In this document: piece by piece, positions 1-12,800 of the stretch
Position numbering within the stretch: position 1 is the stretch's first letter
Layout: each line of letters begins with the position of its first letter
NCBI GenBank assembly: GCA_000727475.1
Contig: KL647291.1
Span: forward strand, 986,891-1,050,890
Length of the DNA: 64,000 nucleotides
Reading direction: 5' to 3'
Origin: Sarcocystis neurona
Lineage: Eukaryota > Apicomplexa > Conoidasida > Eucoccidiorida > Sarcocystidae
Position numbers and translations under genes: made by a program
Notes under the pieces: generated by a model
Told to the model about the DNA's origin: nothing
Databases searched by the model: none
The model's input: only the letters and a program-made list of their open reading frames with translations

Positions 1-963
1 GCTTCCGTACAACTAAAAGACCTTCGATCCTTTTACTTCCCCTTAAGCGCATGTCCGTGTGTGTACTTTTCTCTTACCGTTATGTATTCCGGCTTCTTTT
101 TTCTTATTTTCTTCCCAAGTCCCTCCTTTCACGTCTGTTCTCTCTCTCTCTCCTCCATTTCAGTTCCTTTCCCCTTCGCGTGCATGTTTTCCTTATTCTC
201 TCGTTTTGTATTTTTCCCTTCTTCTGTTCGCCCTTCTTTTCTCCTTCAAGGACAGGCTTTCTTTTTCTTTGCGTCTTTTGCTTGTTCCCCCCTTTTTCTC
301 TCCCGTTTGTATCTTTCTTCCTCATATCCTTCGGGCATACTCGCCACCGAGTCTCTTCTACTTTTTTCTTGAGTCTTCCGCAACGTTGCAGTGATCACGT
401 ACTTTTCTTCATTTTCTTCTTCTTTTTCTCCTTGGTAGTCAGTCTTTACGTTGTCCCTTTCTGTTTTCCGTTATTGTTTTCCGCCTTCTGCGTCCTCCTC
501 CTTTTTCTGTTTTTGCCCTCTTCTTCACTACTCCTTCCCTATCCTTGCGCCTTATCTTCTTCTCCACCTTCTATTCAGCATCCCCTTTTTCAGGGGTCTC
601 GCCGCTTGCCTCCTTTTTGCCTCAGCCGCTGCCTATTCATCTCGTTTTCCTAATCTTCTCCAGGGAATCCTATTGTCCCTTCTCTCGTTCTTTTCACCGG
701 TCCCATCTCTCCTTCCTTCCCTCCATTCTCCAGCTCTTGAATTTTACCACGTTGGCTTCCCTTTAGTTCCCTTGACGCCCTGCTCTCTGTCGTCCTTGTC
801 TCCGTCTCAGACCCCCCGTCTCGTTCCCTTACCTATCTCTAGTATTGCCTTTACTCAGCCTCCTCTCCTTCTGTCTCTGTACCTCTCAAGCTGTCTCTCC
901 TCGTCTCTCCTGACCCACTTTTTTCGTGCGCGTTGTACCCTCTTGAGGTTTTTTTTCTCCAAC
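1..963. other. Pyrimidine-rich non-coding stretch downstream of the CA-related gene
   Basis: From about 60 to 960 the plus strand is almost entirely C and T, with many TTCTT, CTCC and TCTCTC runs. The plus-strand open frames here translate to Ser/Phe/Leu-rich low-complexity protein and share no recognisable motif, so I do not call a gene. It abuts the stop codon of the minus-strand gene that ends at 964, so on that strand it would be a purine-rich 3' flank or UTR. Pyrimidine-rich sense strand is also typical of intron 3' ends in this window, so an intron of a plus-strand gene to the left cannot be excluded. Confidence 0.5.
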
Positions 964-3900
964 TCACACCCTGGCTTCGAGAAGCTCCGCAACACTTAGA
1001 GTGAAGAAAGGGAGAAGCAGCAGTAGGATCGCGGAAGACTTTGTAGGTAAAAGATACCGTGGAGGGGCTGCTGCGGAAGCTACAGAAGAAGAAAGACCAA
1101 AGAATTTCTGCAAGGCAGGAGCCTCGCCACGAGGCAACCGCGCCATTGCCTCGAAGCCGAGACTGGCAGCAACGAGAAGCTGCATGGGGAAACCTTGCAC
1201 AAGGTAAACGTTGCCTTCGTTCCTCATTCGGTCGAGCTCGACATTCTGCAAAGAACGAAAATTTCCATCTTTGTCGGATAAAGAAACTACGGGCGAAGGG
1301 TTCAACATCTTGTAGAACCGCAGCATCGTCTCTGTGGCCACTGGCAACGGTTGCCGGGCCACGTACCATCGCACGTTCTCATCGCAGGGTGGCATCGTAC
1401 TGCTACCGTCATAAGCGAAAAACTCGGTGTTGGACAGCTGGAGCATCATCATCAGCGCTTGTAAATTCAACGGCTCGTTCAGTTTTATCGTTTCTCCACC
1501 AGGTTTTCCTGAGGCAATTTGTCAAAGGACAGGAACCATGCGCACCTGTGCTCCTGCGTGCGAACCCCATATAATACGAGAAATAGTGGCATGTAGACGT
1601 ACCAAGGGGCCTGGCCCCCTCTGTGTGTTGTGGGGCTCAGGCACGTGTACGTACATGGGGAATTTATCTTTCCACGAATACGGAGGCTATGCAGAGGGTG
1701 GAGAGGTGTATACATGTTTGAAGAGGAAGAAACATATAGCTGCGGGTGCGGAGGAAAAGATCAGGAGAGCGGACGAACTTAAACAAAGAAGAGCACTCCG
1801 TACGCGCACTCAGATATACTGACAAATATCTAAGGAAGTCTGCTGGTTTTTGTATACGCCTCCTACTGTCTATGCAGAGATAGAGGGAGAGCCAAAAGAG
1901 ATGAACAAAATAAGAGCAACACAAAGGGTCTCGCGTCTGCTTCCGTATAGTGAGAAAATCAGATAAGCATGTAGATCGATTTATACACGTTCATGCGCGT
2001 ATATGTGGTGAGACCGGTAAATGTGTGTTTCCGTCTTACAAAAAACTCGCAACCGAAAGGACTCTCTACTGCTCCACAGGACCCCTGTTTATTTCTGCGA
2101 GAGTCCCTTCTGGTCTTTTTAAAACTCCTTCGGGCAGCCAAGAGCGTATCCATCTGTTGCTGCTGGATCCTCGACGAACTTGACGTGTGCCATAAATTTC
2201 TATACACATCTACGTGCGTCTCTGTTCACCGGACTCTCCCTACTCGCATCTGTACAATGGTACGCGGTTCTTGGTGGAACTCCTTCTCGTACCTGTGCCT
2301 ACATGTAAATGCATATATATGTGTATACGCATAATTGTATAAATGTGTATACATGTATGTGTGTATAAGTGTATAAAATATGTAGAGTCAAACCGGTGTG
2401 TGATTACTCGCACGCTTGTGTATATGTGTTTACATGAGCTTATGCCACCTCCTGTGGAACTACTCGCACATACGCGGGCAGGGCTTTGATTGATGTGTTT
2501 CTATCAAACAGTCAACCCCCTTCCCAGTATTTGCCACACCTCTACTCGGTCATCGACTTAATTATGTAGGTTCACATATCGCTCTCTTTTTGGACACGAA
2601 AAAGACGTGTCTGCGACTACTTCTACTCCTTCCCCTTCCCGCACTGCGCACGCAGGTGGGCAGGAGGTGTGCCGCTGCTGTGGTGGGGCATGCATCTCTG
2701 CTTCCCCCATACAAATGTGAACCTATATACGTGCGTACGCACGCAGAAGTCGAAACTGTACACAAGTGGCCTGAGCGCACAAACACATGTATACGTATGT
2801 ACAGGCAGATGTTATGAATCACACCGATACAAACTGCACGTAAATATGTCTATGTCTATGTGCGTATTTGTATGAACGATAGGGACACACTCGTAGAGAG
2901 ACGCATCTACAGATACATGTGTGCACAAACTCTATAGTGCTACGTATGTAAGGGGCGCGTATGCATGTCTATAGACGCTTAGAAAATATACACACACACA
3001 CCTTCGTGTGTACTGTGTGTCCCTCTGTACCAGTAACCGTGAGACCGCTTGCACCATAGAGGTCCTCTTCTGAACTCCACAAGTTCCTTGGCTGCCCTGA
3101 CAGTCTCCTAATCTACTTCTTTTGTTCCACTCTTTTCTAAATCTCATGCATAGGCTGCTGTCTGCGGGGTAAAGTAGATATTTATCTTCCTCTTGCGTCG
3201 CATCCCTTTTATTTGCATCTGTAAAAAAATGTACCGTCTACTCTGGGGGACGGCTTGAAGCTTCACAATGCATGCGCCCACCCGCCTCCACGCTTAGGTG
3301 CATGTTGCTTTTACTGGCTGCCCAGGAATCTGCCCCGGACGCGTTGATCTCCGCTCACGCGGAAGTTGCTAGCGATGCGTGTGACGCGATTTTCTACAGA
3401 CAGAAAAGTTTTTACGAAGTCGAGAGGCAACTGGTACAGTCAAGCCACAGAGAAGACGCATGCAGAAACTCCCTTTTGTGTTCATTCTGGAGTAAACACA
3501 CATCCGCACGCTCGTATATGCTTGCACACGTGCGTATAATAAGATGTTTCACATCCGTGTGCATATAGACAAAGGAGCTCCGCCAATATGTATATATTTT
3601 TGTGTATGTATGCCTGTGTGCGAGGAGAGGGGGAGTGTAACTTTAGGTTTTAGATTCTTGGGCACAACACAGAATTTTGCGTACGTGCACTTGTCTGTAC
3701 GGATACACATACGTGGGGGGGTATTCCACATAGGTGGAAACCCCCAGGGAAAAATTTTCTTCCTAGAATACCAGAGCTGAGCTACTTTTTCCTGCGCGCA
3801 CACGTGCATATGTAGCACTCCACCTAAAGGTACGTGGCTGTTTATAGGCGAGTGCTGCGGAGATCGTTTTTGCACCAGTATACGTGAGAGAAACGAGAAT

Positions 3901-6900
3901 AATCCTGTCCACGTCTACGCGTGTTTGCAAATAATGGCGCATGTAACATGTCCGGTCAACCACGTATTACTTGCTCGACGTCTCTCTCGCTACCAAGAGC
4001 GCCTTTTTTCTCCGACTGTCTCTGTCTGCTGTATATCAGCAGCTCAGGGTCCTGCTGGGCACTCAGGAAATGCTGAACGGTCCACAGAAACGTACAAGTA
4101 GGTAGAGAAAGAGGAGATGCAGAGACACGTAGAAGCGCAAAGACAGCGACAGTCACATGTAAAGAGACAGGTATATAATGCAGGGGAATTGCAGCGAGAA
4201 GGGGACAGGTAGAGGGAACAACCTTCATCATTAAATTCTAATGGAGTTCCCTGAAGCGAGAAAGCGAGCTCTACAGAGAATAGCACAGAACTCAATCGAA
4301 ACATCTACATCCACACGCAAAGGTGTACAGAGAAATCAATCTCCGTAGATTTAGGTCGACACATACAAGGGTAGGGGAATATATGTAGACGTGCGTAGCT
4401 GCGTTGCTGCTTCCATACAACGAGCCTCTACTGCTGCTTCTTTGAGAAATGTTTTCCTTCGCTCGGGCGTGTCCTCGCCCTCCTCACTTTCAAGAAAGCT
4501 GCCGACTACTCCTGTTTTGCATGTAGCGGAAAGCTCACTTGCAGTGGCACTGCAGTTACGCCAGCGTATGTCACGCACCTCTACAACGTATACATATATA
4601 TATATATATGTAGACGCATCTATGTTTACATTTCTATACATGCAAATATCTTCACACGTGTAGGAAGGAAGGATTCTGAAAGAAGCCTCAAATACAGCAT
4701 GACGTAGCTACACTACCGTGTACAAAGTTGTGCGGCTGCCTTGCTAGGCACGCCATATCTTTCGTGTGTGTAGGGCTGCCACAATGCTGGGAATGAGGGA
4801 ACGTAGAAACACGCAATATTAGGAAAAACTAGGACGGAACCAACACAGGCGCAACACAAGAACCGCCGCTGCATAACACGTAGATCTCATTCTCCATATA
4901 TACACATATGTATCAATATACATACATATATATATATCTTTATTGTCGATAATATGCATGTATGTATACACACATATATGTACGTATACTCGATCTTTAC
5001 ACTTATACGTGTGCGTACCTGTACACCTGCGTGTGTGAGACGGTGGTGCTCCGCACCGTACACACACATCCACGCATATACATATACGAGCGCGGACGGA
5101 CATATATAGGTATTTACGTTTGTATACATATACATATATATATACATATATCTGTGAATACATCTTGTGCAGAGGCACAGTGCTTCACAATATACGTAGT
5201 GGTCCAGCCGCAGACGACATGTATGGGCGTTGCATTTGTTGGTGCTAGGGGATCTCCTAAGGCAAGTCCCCCTGCTCTTTGGTGACGCAGTCTCCGTGTA
5301 TGTTTCCTTCTGCGGGCGCAGGCACTTCCACTGCACTACAAGCCACAGACAGACGCGACGGTGCGCGTATACATACACATGCGTCCCCACATACACATGT
5401 GTGTATGGATAGAGAGATATACTGCGTGCATCTGACCATACGCGAATAACGACCTGTAGCTAGTAAAAGCACTGCTGTGTATTTTGGGTGAACTCGCACA
5501 CATCTACATGCGCAGTTTATCTTCACATGTGTGTACACCTGCACGCATATATCCGAGCGGATTCACGTGTATACGTATAATGCGGAGCGCATATACATCT
5601 ATGTGAATATAGACATATATACATACATGTACATACACGTGTATCACTACGCGCCTACCTGCGCATATATGTACACATATAGATATTCGCGTTCACGTCT
5701 GCATTCACAGATGTGTATTCGACCACACTGGTGGATATTTGTGTCACGCCGTTCACGCATTTATATATGTATATGTCGCTTTTGGGATATCTACGTATGA
5801 ACGCACTCGTACGTAGTTGCCCGGCACTGGTGCTGCAAGCAGTGTACACACGAATCCACGTAGACGCATAACCCAGGAACGGCTTCTGGTGACCGTAGTC
5901 CCGAGTGGAAGAGAACTGACAAAGTTTTCTCTGCAACCTAGCCTGTAACTTGGCAGCCGAAATACCGCTTCTGCAGGTCTGTGAAGACCCGCTGGGTTTT
6001 AACTGCTAATCTATCTATACAAATATATGTATGTGTGTGTAGATGAATAGAAACAGGTAGTAAAAAGAACGCAGGCCTCACATTTGTTATCACGGCGGTG
6101 GTCTTCGTAAAATACTGTGGTACGTTTTGAAGTGAGCGTCGTACTTACCGATCCGTCTCTCTATACGCGAGTACAAAAAGTCCAAGTGGCGTTTATATGT
6201 CAAAAGAAGGAGGCGGCGGATCGGTAAGTATGACGCTCACTTCAAAACGTACCACAGTACTTTACGAAGACCACCGCCGTGATAACAAATGTGAGGCCTG
6301 CGCCCTCTGTGCATGTGTGTGTGTGCGAGTATATTTCATAGAATAATACCACATACGCATTTGTGGGTAATTCATACTAGTAGCCTAGTAGACGGATTGT
6401 CGGTTGCTCCGAAGGAAGCAATCTACACATTTGGACAGTTTGGGAGCAGGTGGACACGTGTTTATTTACGCATGTAAACACGTGTGTATTCGGACACATA
6501 GACACAGACGTGTGTGCACGGACACTCAGATTCTGTCAACTGTTTTGTTTTGCGTACTCTTTCTGATAACGATTTTTCAGACGAGACCTGGGTCCACATA
6601 TAAATCCACATATGTGTATATGTGTCCATTATGGATTTATTTTAGTAAACGTCTTTTCTCCTAATAGGTGGCCTCCATATATCCAAACAGAGTAAGAGAA
6701 GCACCTATTGATGTGTGTGACCGGATGCGTGTATAAAGACACAGACACACATATGTACACCTGTATACGTGTATCTAACTTTGCTAAGATTGGCGTTTTG
6801 TGCTAACGCGGTCCTTGCAATTTTTTAAGAACGAGGATCCTTCTAATTAACTAGCTGACAATACACACATGTATGTATACATATATATATATATATGTAT

Positions 6901-9271
6901 CTATACGTAAATGTACACTCGTACAGGTGTGTATGGTACGACTATGTGAACGATAGGTTGGATAATTTACCCGTCTTGTCTACTGTTTCTGTTTTCTAGG
7001 GGATGCTTCAAGGCGCCGCTACATGGCTGTGTCCCCACCTCTTCGGTAGACAGCGGATGGCATCAACAATTCTGCTCGACTATGAACACACATGTGTGCA
7101 AGCACATACGTACCACAGCAGAAACATGCAACTCCAGTATGCTTGTACATAAAAACTTTACCGGTTGCATTAACCATCTCTGCTTGTAAAAGGGTGCTGA
7201 TTAGTCGTTCAGAAGGCAGACTCTTCAGGTCTTGCACGGTAGCCTGGTCGAGTTCTTCGCTCATGAATGTGAGGGAGACTACCCTCCAGTGCGCCGTGGG
7301 CGAGAACAAATCCCCATCTACTCGATTTCTCTGGCTGCCAAATCTCTCCCATTCCTTCCACATCTCCGCTGGCCCTGCTGTTTCCGCCGCTGCTCCGGCC
7401 TGTGATGTTCTGCCCTCAAGTGCAGCAGCGGAGGGTTGTCTCACACGCGCCCTCGTCTCAGCGGCTGAGATTGCGTCACGGTCACCAGAGAGGTCTCGTT
7501 GTGCTTCGATGTCGCCACCTTCAACATCTTTCGTCCCTCTGGCCGCCTCTGTTGTTTCTCGTGTTGTCCCTCTGTCACTTACTGCTTCTTCCTCTCCGAC
7601 TGCTGGCGCGTACGCAGCGCCCTCTTCGCGGTCACTGACGTCGTCCGGCGGAGCTGCTGCTGCAGCGCCTTCAGGTGTTTGCAGCGTGTTGTCGAACTGA
7701 TCTCTGACAGAGAAGCCTTCTTCTTCAGTAGTCGCAGTAGGCAGCCCGAGCGATCCCTCCGCAAATAGAGCAAGGTAAGGCAAGGTGGTGCGGTTGACGC
7801 CAGTGGAGGCACGGAAGGTGATGGGATCATCCGAAAAATGCCAAATTTGCATTTCAACTTCACGTCTGTTGGCCTCTCCTTGAAAGGTGTGTTCCGATGG
7901 AGAGTGGAAAAAGATATGCTGAGCGGTAAGCATTTCGGCTGTGTCCGTCGGGAAGAGGGCGCCGAGGGTAGTCATGCTGCCGTTGGCCGCGCGGAGCTGA
8001 AACACTTTGCTGCTGCGGTACACTTGTAGCGTTGGGAAGCTGTTGGGATAGAAGTAGAAGAAATCTCCCCTTCTCCATGGCCGCCGCGAGGATAATGCAG
8101 AAGCGGCGTCTCCACCAGAAAAAGCACGCCTGTACATGGCGGTCAAATTTCGATACTGCCGCTCGTGCAACCCTTCGATGTGCAAATCTACGGGAGACTG
8201 CCGCCGTCCTTCTGCACATAACCCCGTCCAGTCTCTACCGTGTTGTCTGTAATTCCAAGAATCTTCTGGCAAAGCGGAAAAGAACGGAATCTGCAGGCGC
8301 TCTGTCTGCGTGTGCTGGGATAGGTCCTTTTGGTGCCCCTGCTGTTGAACAGCCTGTTGCTGCTGAGTTTGTTGTGGCTCCTCCCACTGCTGCTGGTGGA
8401 TCTCCTGCTGTTGTTGACTCTGTTGCTGCTCCTGCCTCTGCAGTTGCTGCTCTTGCCCTGTAGGGCCATCCTCCGGTGGAGGCCCTACGGACGACGTTGT
8501 TGTAGTCGCTGTTGAAATTGTTTTCCCTGTTCCTCCTGTGTTCGTTTTTGATGCGATGTCAACGGCTGCCCGTCGTCCGGCTGCACCGGGGTCTGCCAGC
8601 AGAGATATCTTCCCAGATGTCTCTCGGTGTGGAAAACGAAAGGTATAATGGTGTTTGACAGGTCGCAGCGGAGGGGTGACTAAAAGCGCCTGCTGCCCTG
8701 ATTTCTTAGGTTCTGCCCGCTGCGCTAGTGGCTGCAGCTGTGACGTCTCACCGTGCAACTGCTGCTGTTGTTGCAGATGCGAAAGCAGCGCCACACGTTC
8801 TGGATAAAGGAACGGTGGGGTGCGCTTCTCCTGGCTGAGAGGGTTGTCGCGTAATTGCTCGGCAGCAGTCCAAGACACAGATTCGGTTGTTTGGTCGTTC
8901 CGTTGCTGCTGCGGGTCTCCGAAGTCCTGCTGCTGCTGCGACTGGATAAATACGTGCTTTGGCTGCTGTTGCTGCTGCTGCTCAAGCGGCAGTTGGGATT
9001 CCCTACTTTTCCACCACTGCTGCTGCAACATCTGTAGTCCCTGCTCCGGATATGCCGGGGCACCTGCCACCGAATAGCGCCTACCGTAGTTTCCTGCTCC
9101 TGCCACTTCCGGTACTTCTCCTGATGTTGCTCCTGCTGTTGGTACGGATGAGGCGTTCACACGAACCCCTGCAGCACTCTTGTTTCGACGAAGAAAAAGA
9201 ACGAGGCAGCAAGAAAAAAAAGGAAAAATAACAGCCCACCGGGGGGGCCTGTTTCGACTGCCCCAACGCAT
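964..9271 (-). CDS. Carbonic anhydrase-related protein, predicted GPI-anchored (two exons)
   Basis: Two exons join in phase: 9271-7162 (703 codons plus one base, donor GTAAAG) and 1508-964 (acceptor CCTCAG), giving 2655 nt or 884 residues. Residues 12-27 are hydrophobic and suit a signal peptide. Residues 80-315 are rich in poly-Gln. The carbonic anhydrase fold starts near residue 338 (SWNYRQHGRDW, then RQSPVDL) and includes FFHSPSEHTF (454-463). A low-complexity acidic insert occupies about 510-640, and the fold resumes across the splice with KPGGETIKLNEPLNLQAL and FFAYDGSSTMPPC. The C-terminus has a hydrophobic tail (SAILLLLLPFF) before LEARV, as expected of a GPI signal. Of the three zinc-ligand positions, His94 is Phe454, His96 is kept (His456) and His119 is Gln475. 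A Gln third ligand is known from the eta class of Plasmodium, and the Toxoplasma relative TgCA_RP is a GPI-anchored rhoptry protein of the non-catalytic type. I infer a non-catalytic secretory-organelle protein. The family call is firm; the localisation is by analogy. Confidence 0.93.
1509..7161 (-). other. 5.65-kb intron of the CA-related gene
   Basis: Bounded on the minus strand by GTAAAG (at 7161) and CCTCAG (at 1509). The contents are mostly degenerate GTATAC/CACATATATG-type low-complexity sequence with short (TA)n tracts near 4590, 4930 and 6885. Open frames here are Tyr/Ile/Cys/Val-rich translations of those repeats and were not accepted as genes. The only discrete element seen is the hairpin at 6070-6302. 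Confidence 0.8.
6070..6302. repeat. Long inverted repeat: two 86-bp arms around a 61-bp loop
   Basis: The left arm 6070-6155 (starting CGCAGGCCTCACATTTG) and the right arm 6217-6302 (ending CAAATGTGAGGCCTGCG) are reverse complements. There are two mismatches over 86 positions, one in GTAC/GTAT next to GACGCTC and one in GTATT/GTACT before TTACG. The spacer 6156-6216 is unrelated sequence. No flanking target-site duplication is obvious. Each arm carries a strong 5' splice-site-like GGTAAGTA reading outward from the loop. It could be a foldback/MITE-like element, an inverted duplication, or a precursor hairpin RNA. Confidence 0.9.
8340..9030 (-). repeat. Poly-Gln-encoding CAG/CAA tracts within the CA-related gene
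   Basis: Two clusters of CAG/CAA codons on the minus strand, at about 8340-8460 and 8760-9020, encode interrupted Gln runs of up to six residues in the N-terminal half of the protein. CAA interruptions are frequent. These homopolymeric tracts lie outside the carbonic anhydrase fold. Confidence 0.85.
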
Positions 9272-9830
9272 TCTGCAGATGAGTTTACGTAGTCATACGC
9301 GTATATAAGCAGAGGTGGCTCCGTGCAGAGAGAACTAGGCTATTGACACTGGTTGGCTGATGTTAGTGAAGGTATACGCGTATACGTGCTCTTGCTACGG
9401 CCTCAACCAGCCGCTGCGTAGCGATTATAATTCCCGTTCTGTTTGAAGTGCTCATGCATTCACCCTATTCACGCTGCTGTTCTTGCAGTTTTCTTCGTCT
9501 GCACCTCCTGATCCCTTCTTTATCAGCAACGCACACTGGCGTGCTCCCCCGTGGATACCCAGGGTCTACACGAACATAGAGGCCACCAACCAAATAAAAG
9601 TAGAAAGTGTCACCTTCGCCCGTAGCTGCATGCTGAAAAGTCCTCCACAGCAGCAGCTTCTAATACGTACTACGGCGGCCGGTGAGCTTTTGTCGAACTT
9701 ATGTTTCTGCTTGGGGCGCCGAGGTGCCTTTCGGGCTGCTGTTTGACCTGCTGGTAGCTATGCTACTGCTACCCTTCTGCTGATGCTGTTGCTACTGTTG
9801 GGGGCACCGCATCGAATAATTCTTGTGACT
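9272..9830. other. Intergenic region upstream of the CA-related gene
   Basis: This separates the start of the CA-related gene (9271, minus) from the predicted stop of the next minus-strand gene (9831), so it should hold the promoter of the former and the 3' end of the latter. I see no clear motif. The plus-strand open frame at 9483-9746 has no family resemblance and is not called. Confidence 0.5.
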
Positions 9831-12800
9831 CTACGGCCGAAACAGCTGTTCCGTCTCACCCAGGACACTTTCATGCGCTTCTTTGCCGTGATGCAGCTGT
9901 GTCAATTTCTTTGCAGCAGATTTCTCACCAAACTCACACACACACACACACACAAGCGTGTGAATTACACCGGTGTTTCCTCTAAATTCTTGCGTGGACA
10001 AGTACATACGGATACATATATGTATATGCAATGGATATACATGTCTGTATAGGTAAGTGCCTCCATACCGTGTCACGGAGTCTTTCGGTGTTTTCGCAGA
10101 GCTTCGATTGCTGCGGCCATACGCACACGTACAGAGACATGCTGTTAGACTTAAGCGGCTGCCAAGCCCCTATCGTCCCAGAGCTCGAAGATAAAGCTTC
10201 ATTTTCCCAAAGCTCTTGCAGAATAGTCACCGCAGACAGGCGCTGTGTAGAACTGTCGCGGCGGCTATCACATGACGTTGCCCTTATGGCGGAAAAAAAA
10301 TTCCACAGCCGCTTCACTCCCAACCTTTAGTGTGTGTGCTTGACGGGCGCATAAAACTCTAATTCTCCTTTTTTCCAGCAGCAGATGTCTACAGCGATAC
10401 TGCTGGTGCAGCTGCTAGGACTCATGACGGTTCATCTTCGTGCGTGCACGATGGGACCGTGCCGCGTTGCGGGATGTCTACTTGCGAAGAGCAGGGAGAG
10501 GAGAGAAAGGTCGACACGTTCATCTTTTTAGCAGCTTGAGGGGCTTGAGAGCAAGCGTGAAGTAATCCTGGAGAGATGACATAGCAGGTTATACAAATTC
10601 GACCAGCAGGTCGAGTGTAGCAGTTGCAGGTCGTAACGCTAGTACCGGTAGACAATCCACAGCAGTAGCAACGCGGCAACCCAGAGATGAACGGATCACA
10701 AAGGGAGCGAGGCTTAAGGCGAGAGGATGGTATTGCAGCTTTGCGATAGGAAAGTTTGCATGTGTTTGGCAAAAGACGTGAGCCTTCTGCTTGTCGAGTG
10801 CTGAAGCACGCATCTAGCAGTTGTACGAAGAAAGTCTAGTAGACACGTAGAACCAGCAGCAGCAACAGCACCCGCAGCAGGACACGGCACACGCTATAGT
10901 CAAAGGAGATGCACTGCAGCAGCGTAACAGCACGAGCTGAAGCACGAACAATAGCATTAGCAGCAACAGCAAAGTGAGTGGCAGCAGGAGCAGCAGTTTG
11001 AATGGCTGCAAACTACCAACTGCAACAATAGCACCTGCCGCCGTAGGAGCAACATTGATATCGGGTGCAGCGCCAGGGAAGGCAGTGCCACCGTTTTCTT
11101 CGCTGGCATACTATGAAGAAAAAAACAAACGAAACGAACTCTTCTGCGCACTTCTTCCCCTTCGTTGTGCTTGGAAACACAGAAACATCAGCCCCATTCT
11201 CTCCTGATACGAAATGTAGTGCCGATTTAACGGTCACTATTTCACACAGGGGCTGCGAAGCAGAAAGGTGTGTGTTCACACAAGCATACGCGTAGATAGG
11301 ACTGTCAGGATGGGAGTGAAGGATACAGGACGCATGTGTATTTTCAAAAACACCAGGAAGCGTGAGGGTGCGCATACAGGGTTATATGTAGACGTATACC
11401 CCGATATAGAGAAAGTTCGTTAACGTATATTTACATATACGTGGGTGTACAAAAGAATACTGGCTGGAGCTTCTAAGCTTACGTAAGTCCACATGTCTAT
11501 GCTACACTGGATTACCCAGAGTACACGTACAATTTACCTGTATGCGTAATAGTGGTAGTAGTAGTGGTAGTGGTAGTAGTAGTAGTAGTCACAGTAGTAG
11601 TAGGACTGGTAGCAGTGGTAGTAGTCGTAGTAGTAGTAGTAGTAAATTTGAATAGCGGGTATATGTACACAAAATTATATATATGTACATACACACGCCT
11701 GTACCTATGCACAAGTGTACGCACATATCTGTGCTAGTATATGCACAAATATATCGGGGACAAACCGGAAGATTTGTACCAAGCAATGAATATGCCTACG
11801 TGCGCATCTAGCGTGTATGATGTGTAGCAGACATATGCTCACATCAAGCAGGTATACCCGCGGTACAGTTACGGCAGGTAGATTTGCCGGCTCGAATCAA
11901 AGTAAGTTGGAGGTGAAATCGCTCCTCACGAAAAAGAAATGCTCGTACTGAAGCGATGGAGGACACATCGGCGTAGAGGTAATGTCTAACATCACCCAGA
12001 AAATGACGAAGGTCGGAAATAGAGATAATCGGGGAATTCAGGGAAAAATTTTGCGTGTTTACATGTTTCTTTTCTGATCACAGGCGCTTTTGAAGGTCAT
12101 AAAGATAAGATGTGACTTCAGCCAATAATAGACCCACAGAGGCTTTCACAGATATGCGTGCAAGTACCCCTGTGTGTGTGTTTAAGCTCCAATGTCTACA
12201 GACATTTGTCTTGCAGATGTTAGGTTTCCGTAGTTCCACATATGTAAATACACAGATACGTCCCTTGTTTTTCTAGAGCTTCCGACGTATTTGTATATGG
12301 CTGTACGTACAACTATATAAAGGGAGAGAGACAGAGAGATAAGCACAAGCCCCGGCCATTTGTAAGATCTTAAACGTGGCGACTTAGGTGAAGATCAACT
12401 CGACATATAACTATATCACCGCTGTATACGTGTGCACACACACACACACACACACACACACTCGCACAAAGGCATACGCAGCAATGACCTTTGTACGTAT
12501 TCCTATTTGTACTGAATATGTGTGTAGCACGTGCGTGGCTTTTCTACAGGTGTACGACTTTTGAAATGCCTTCAGTAGTTCTATTTAGTCTCACTCACCA
12601 ATGCGTAGTGCATCTGTGGTTTCCCCAGTTTCCTTTGAGGAGCTACTTTTGTTTGAGACAGCCAGGAATTACCTTACGGATAATAGCAGCTTCCTGCGTA
12701 GTTCTAGCGCGTGTGTCTGTATGTGCTTATTTCTCAGCTTACATCTTGTTTTGTTGCACGGACTTGTACATGTACGTGGATAGAGAAAATGAAGTTATGC

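Noticed and set aside
4819..5396. Minus-strand Tyr/Ile/Val/Cys-rich frames
   Set aside because: They are translations of GTATAC/TATATA low-complexity sequence inside the CA-related gene intron.
7092..9231. Plus-strand frames opposite the CA-related gene first exon
   Set aside because: Antisense shadows of a coding exon with a clear carbonic anhydrase domain; Leu/Ser-rich composition mirrors the CAG codons.
11512..11737. Thr-rich (minus) and Val-rich (plus) frames
   Set aside because: Translations of the (GTA)n repeat.
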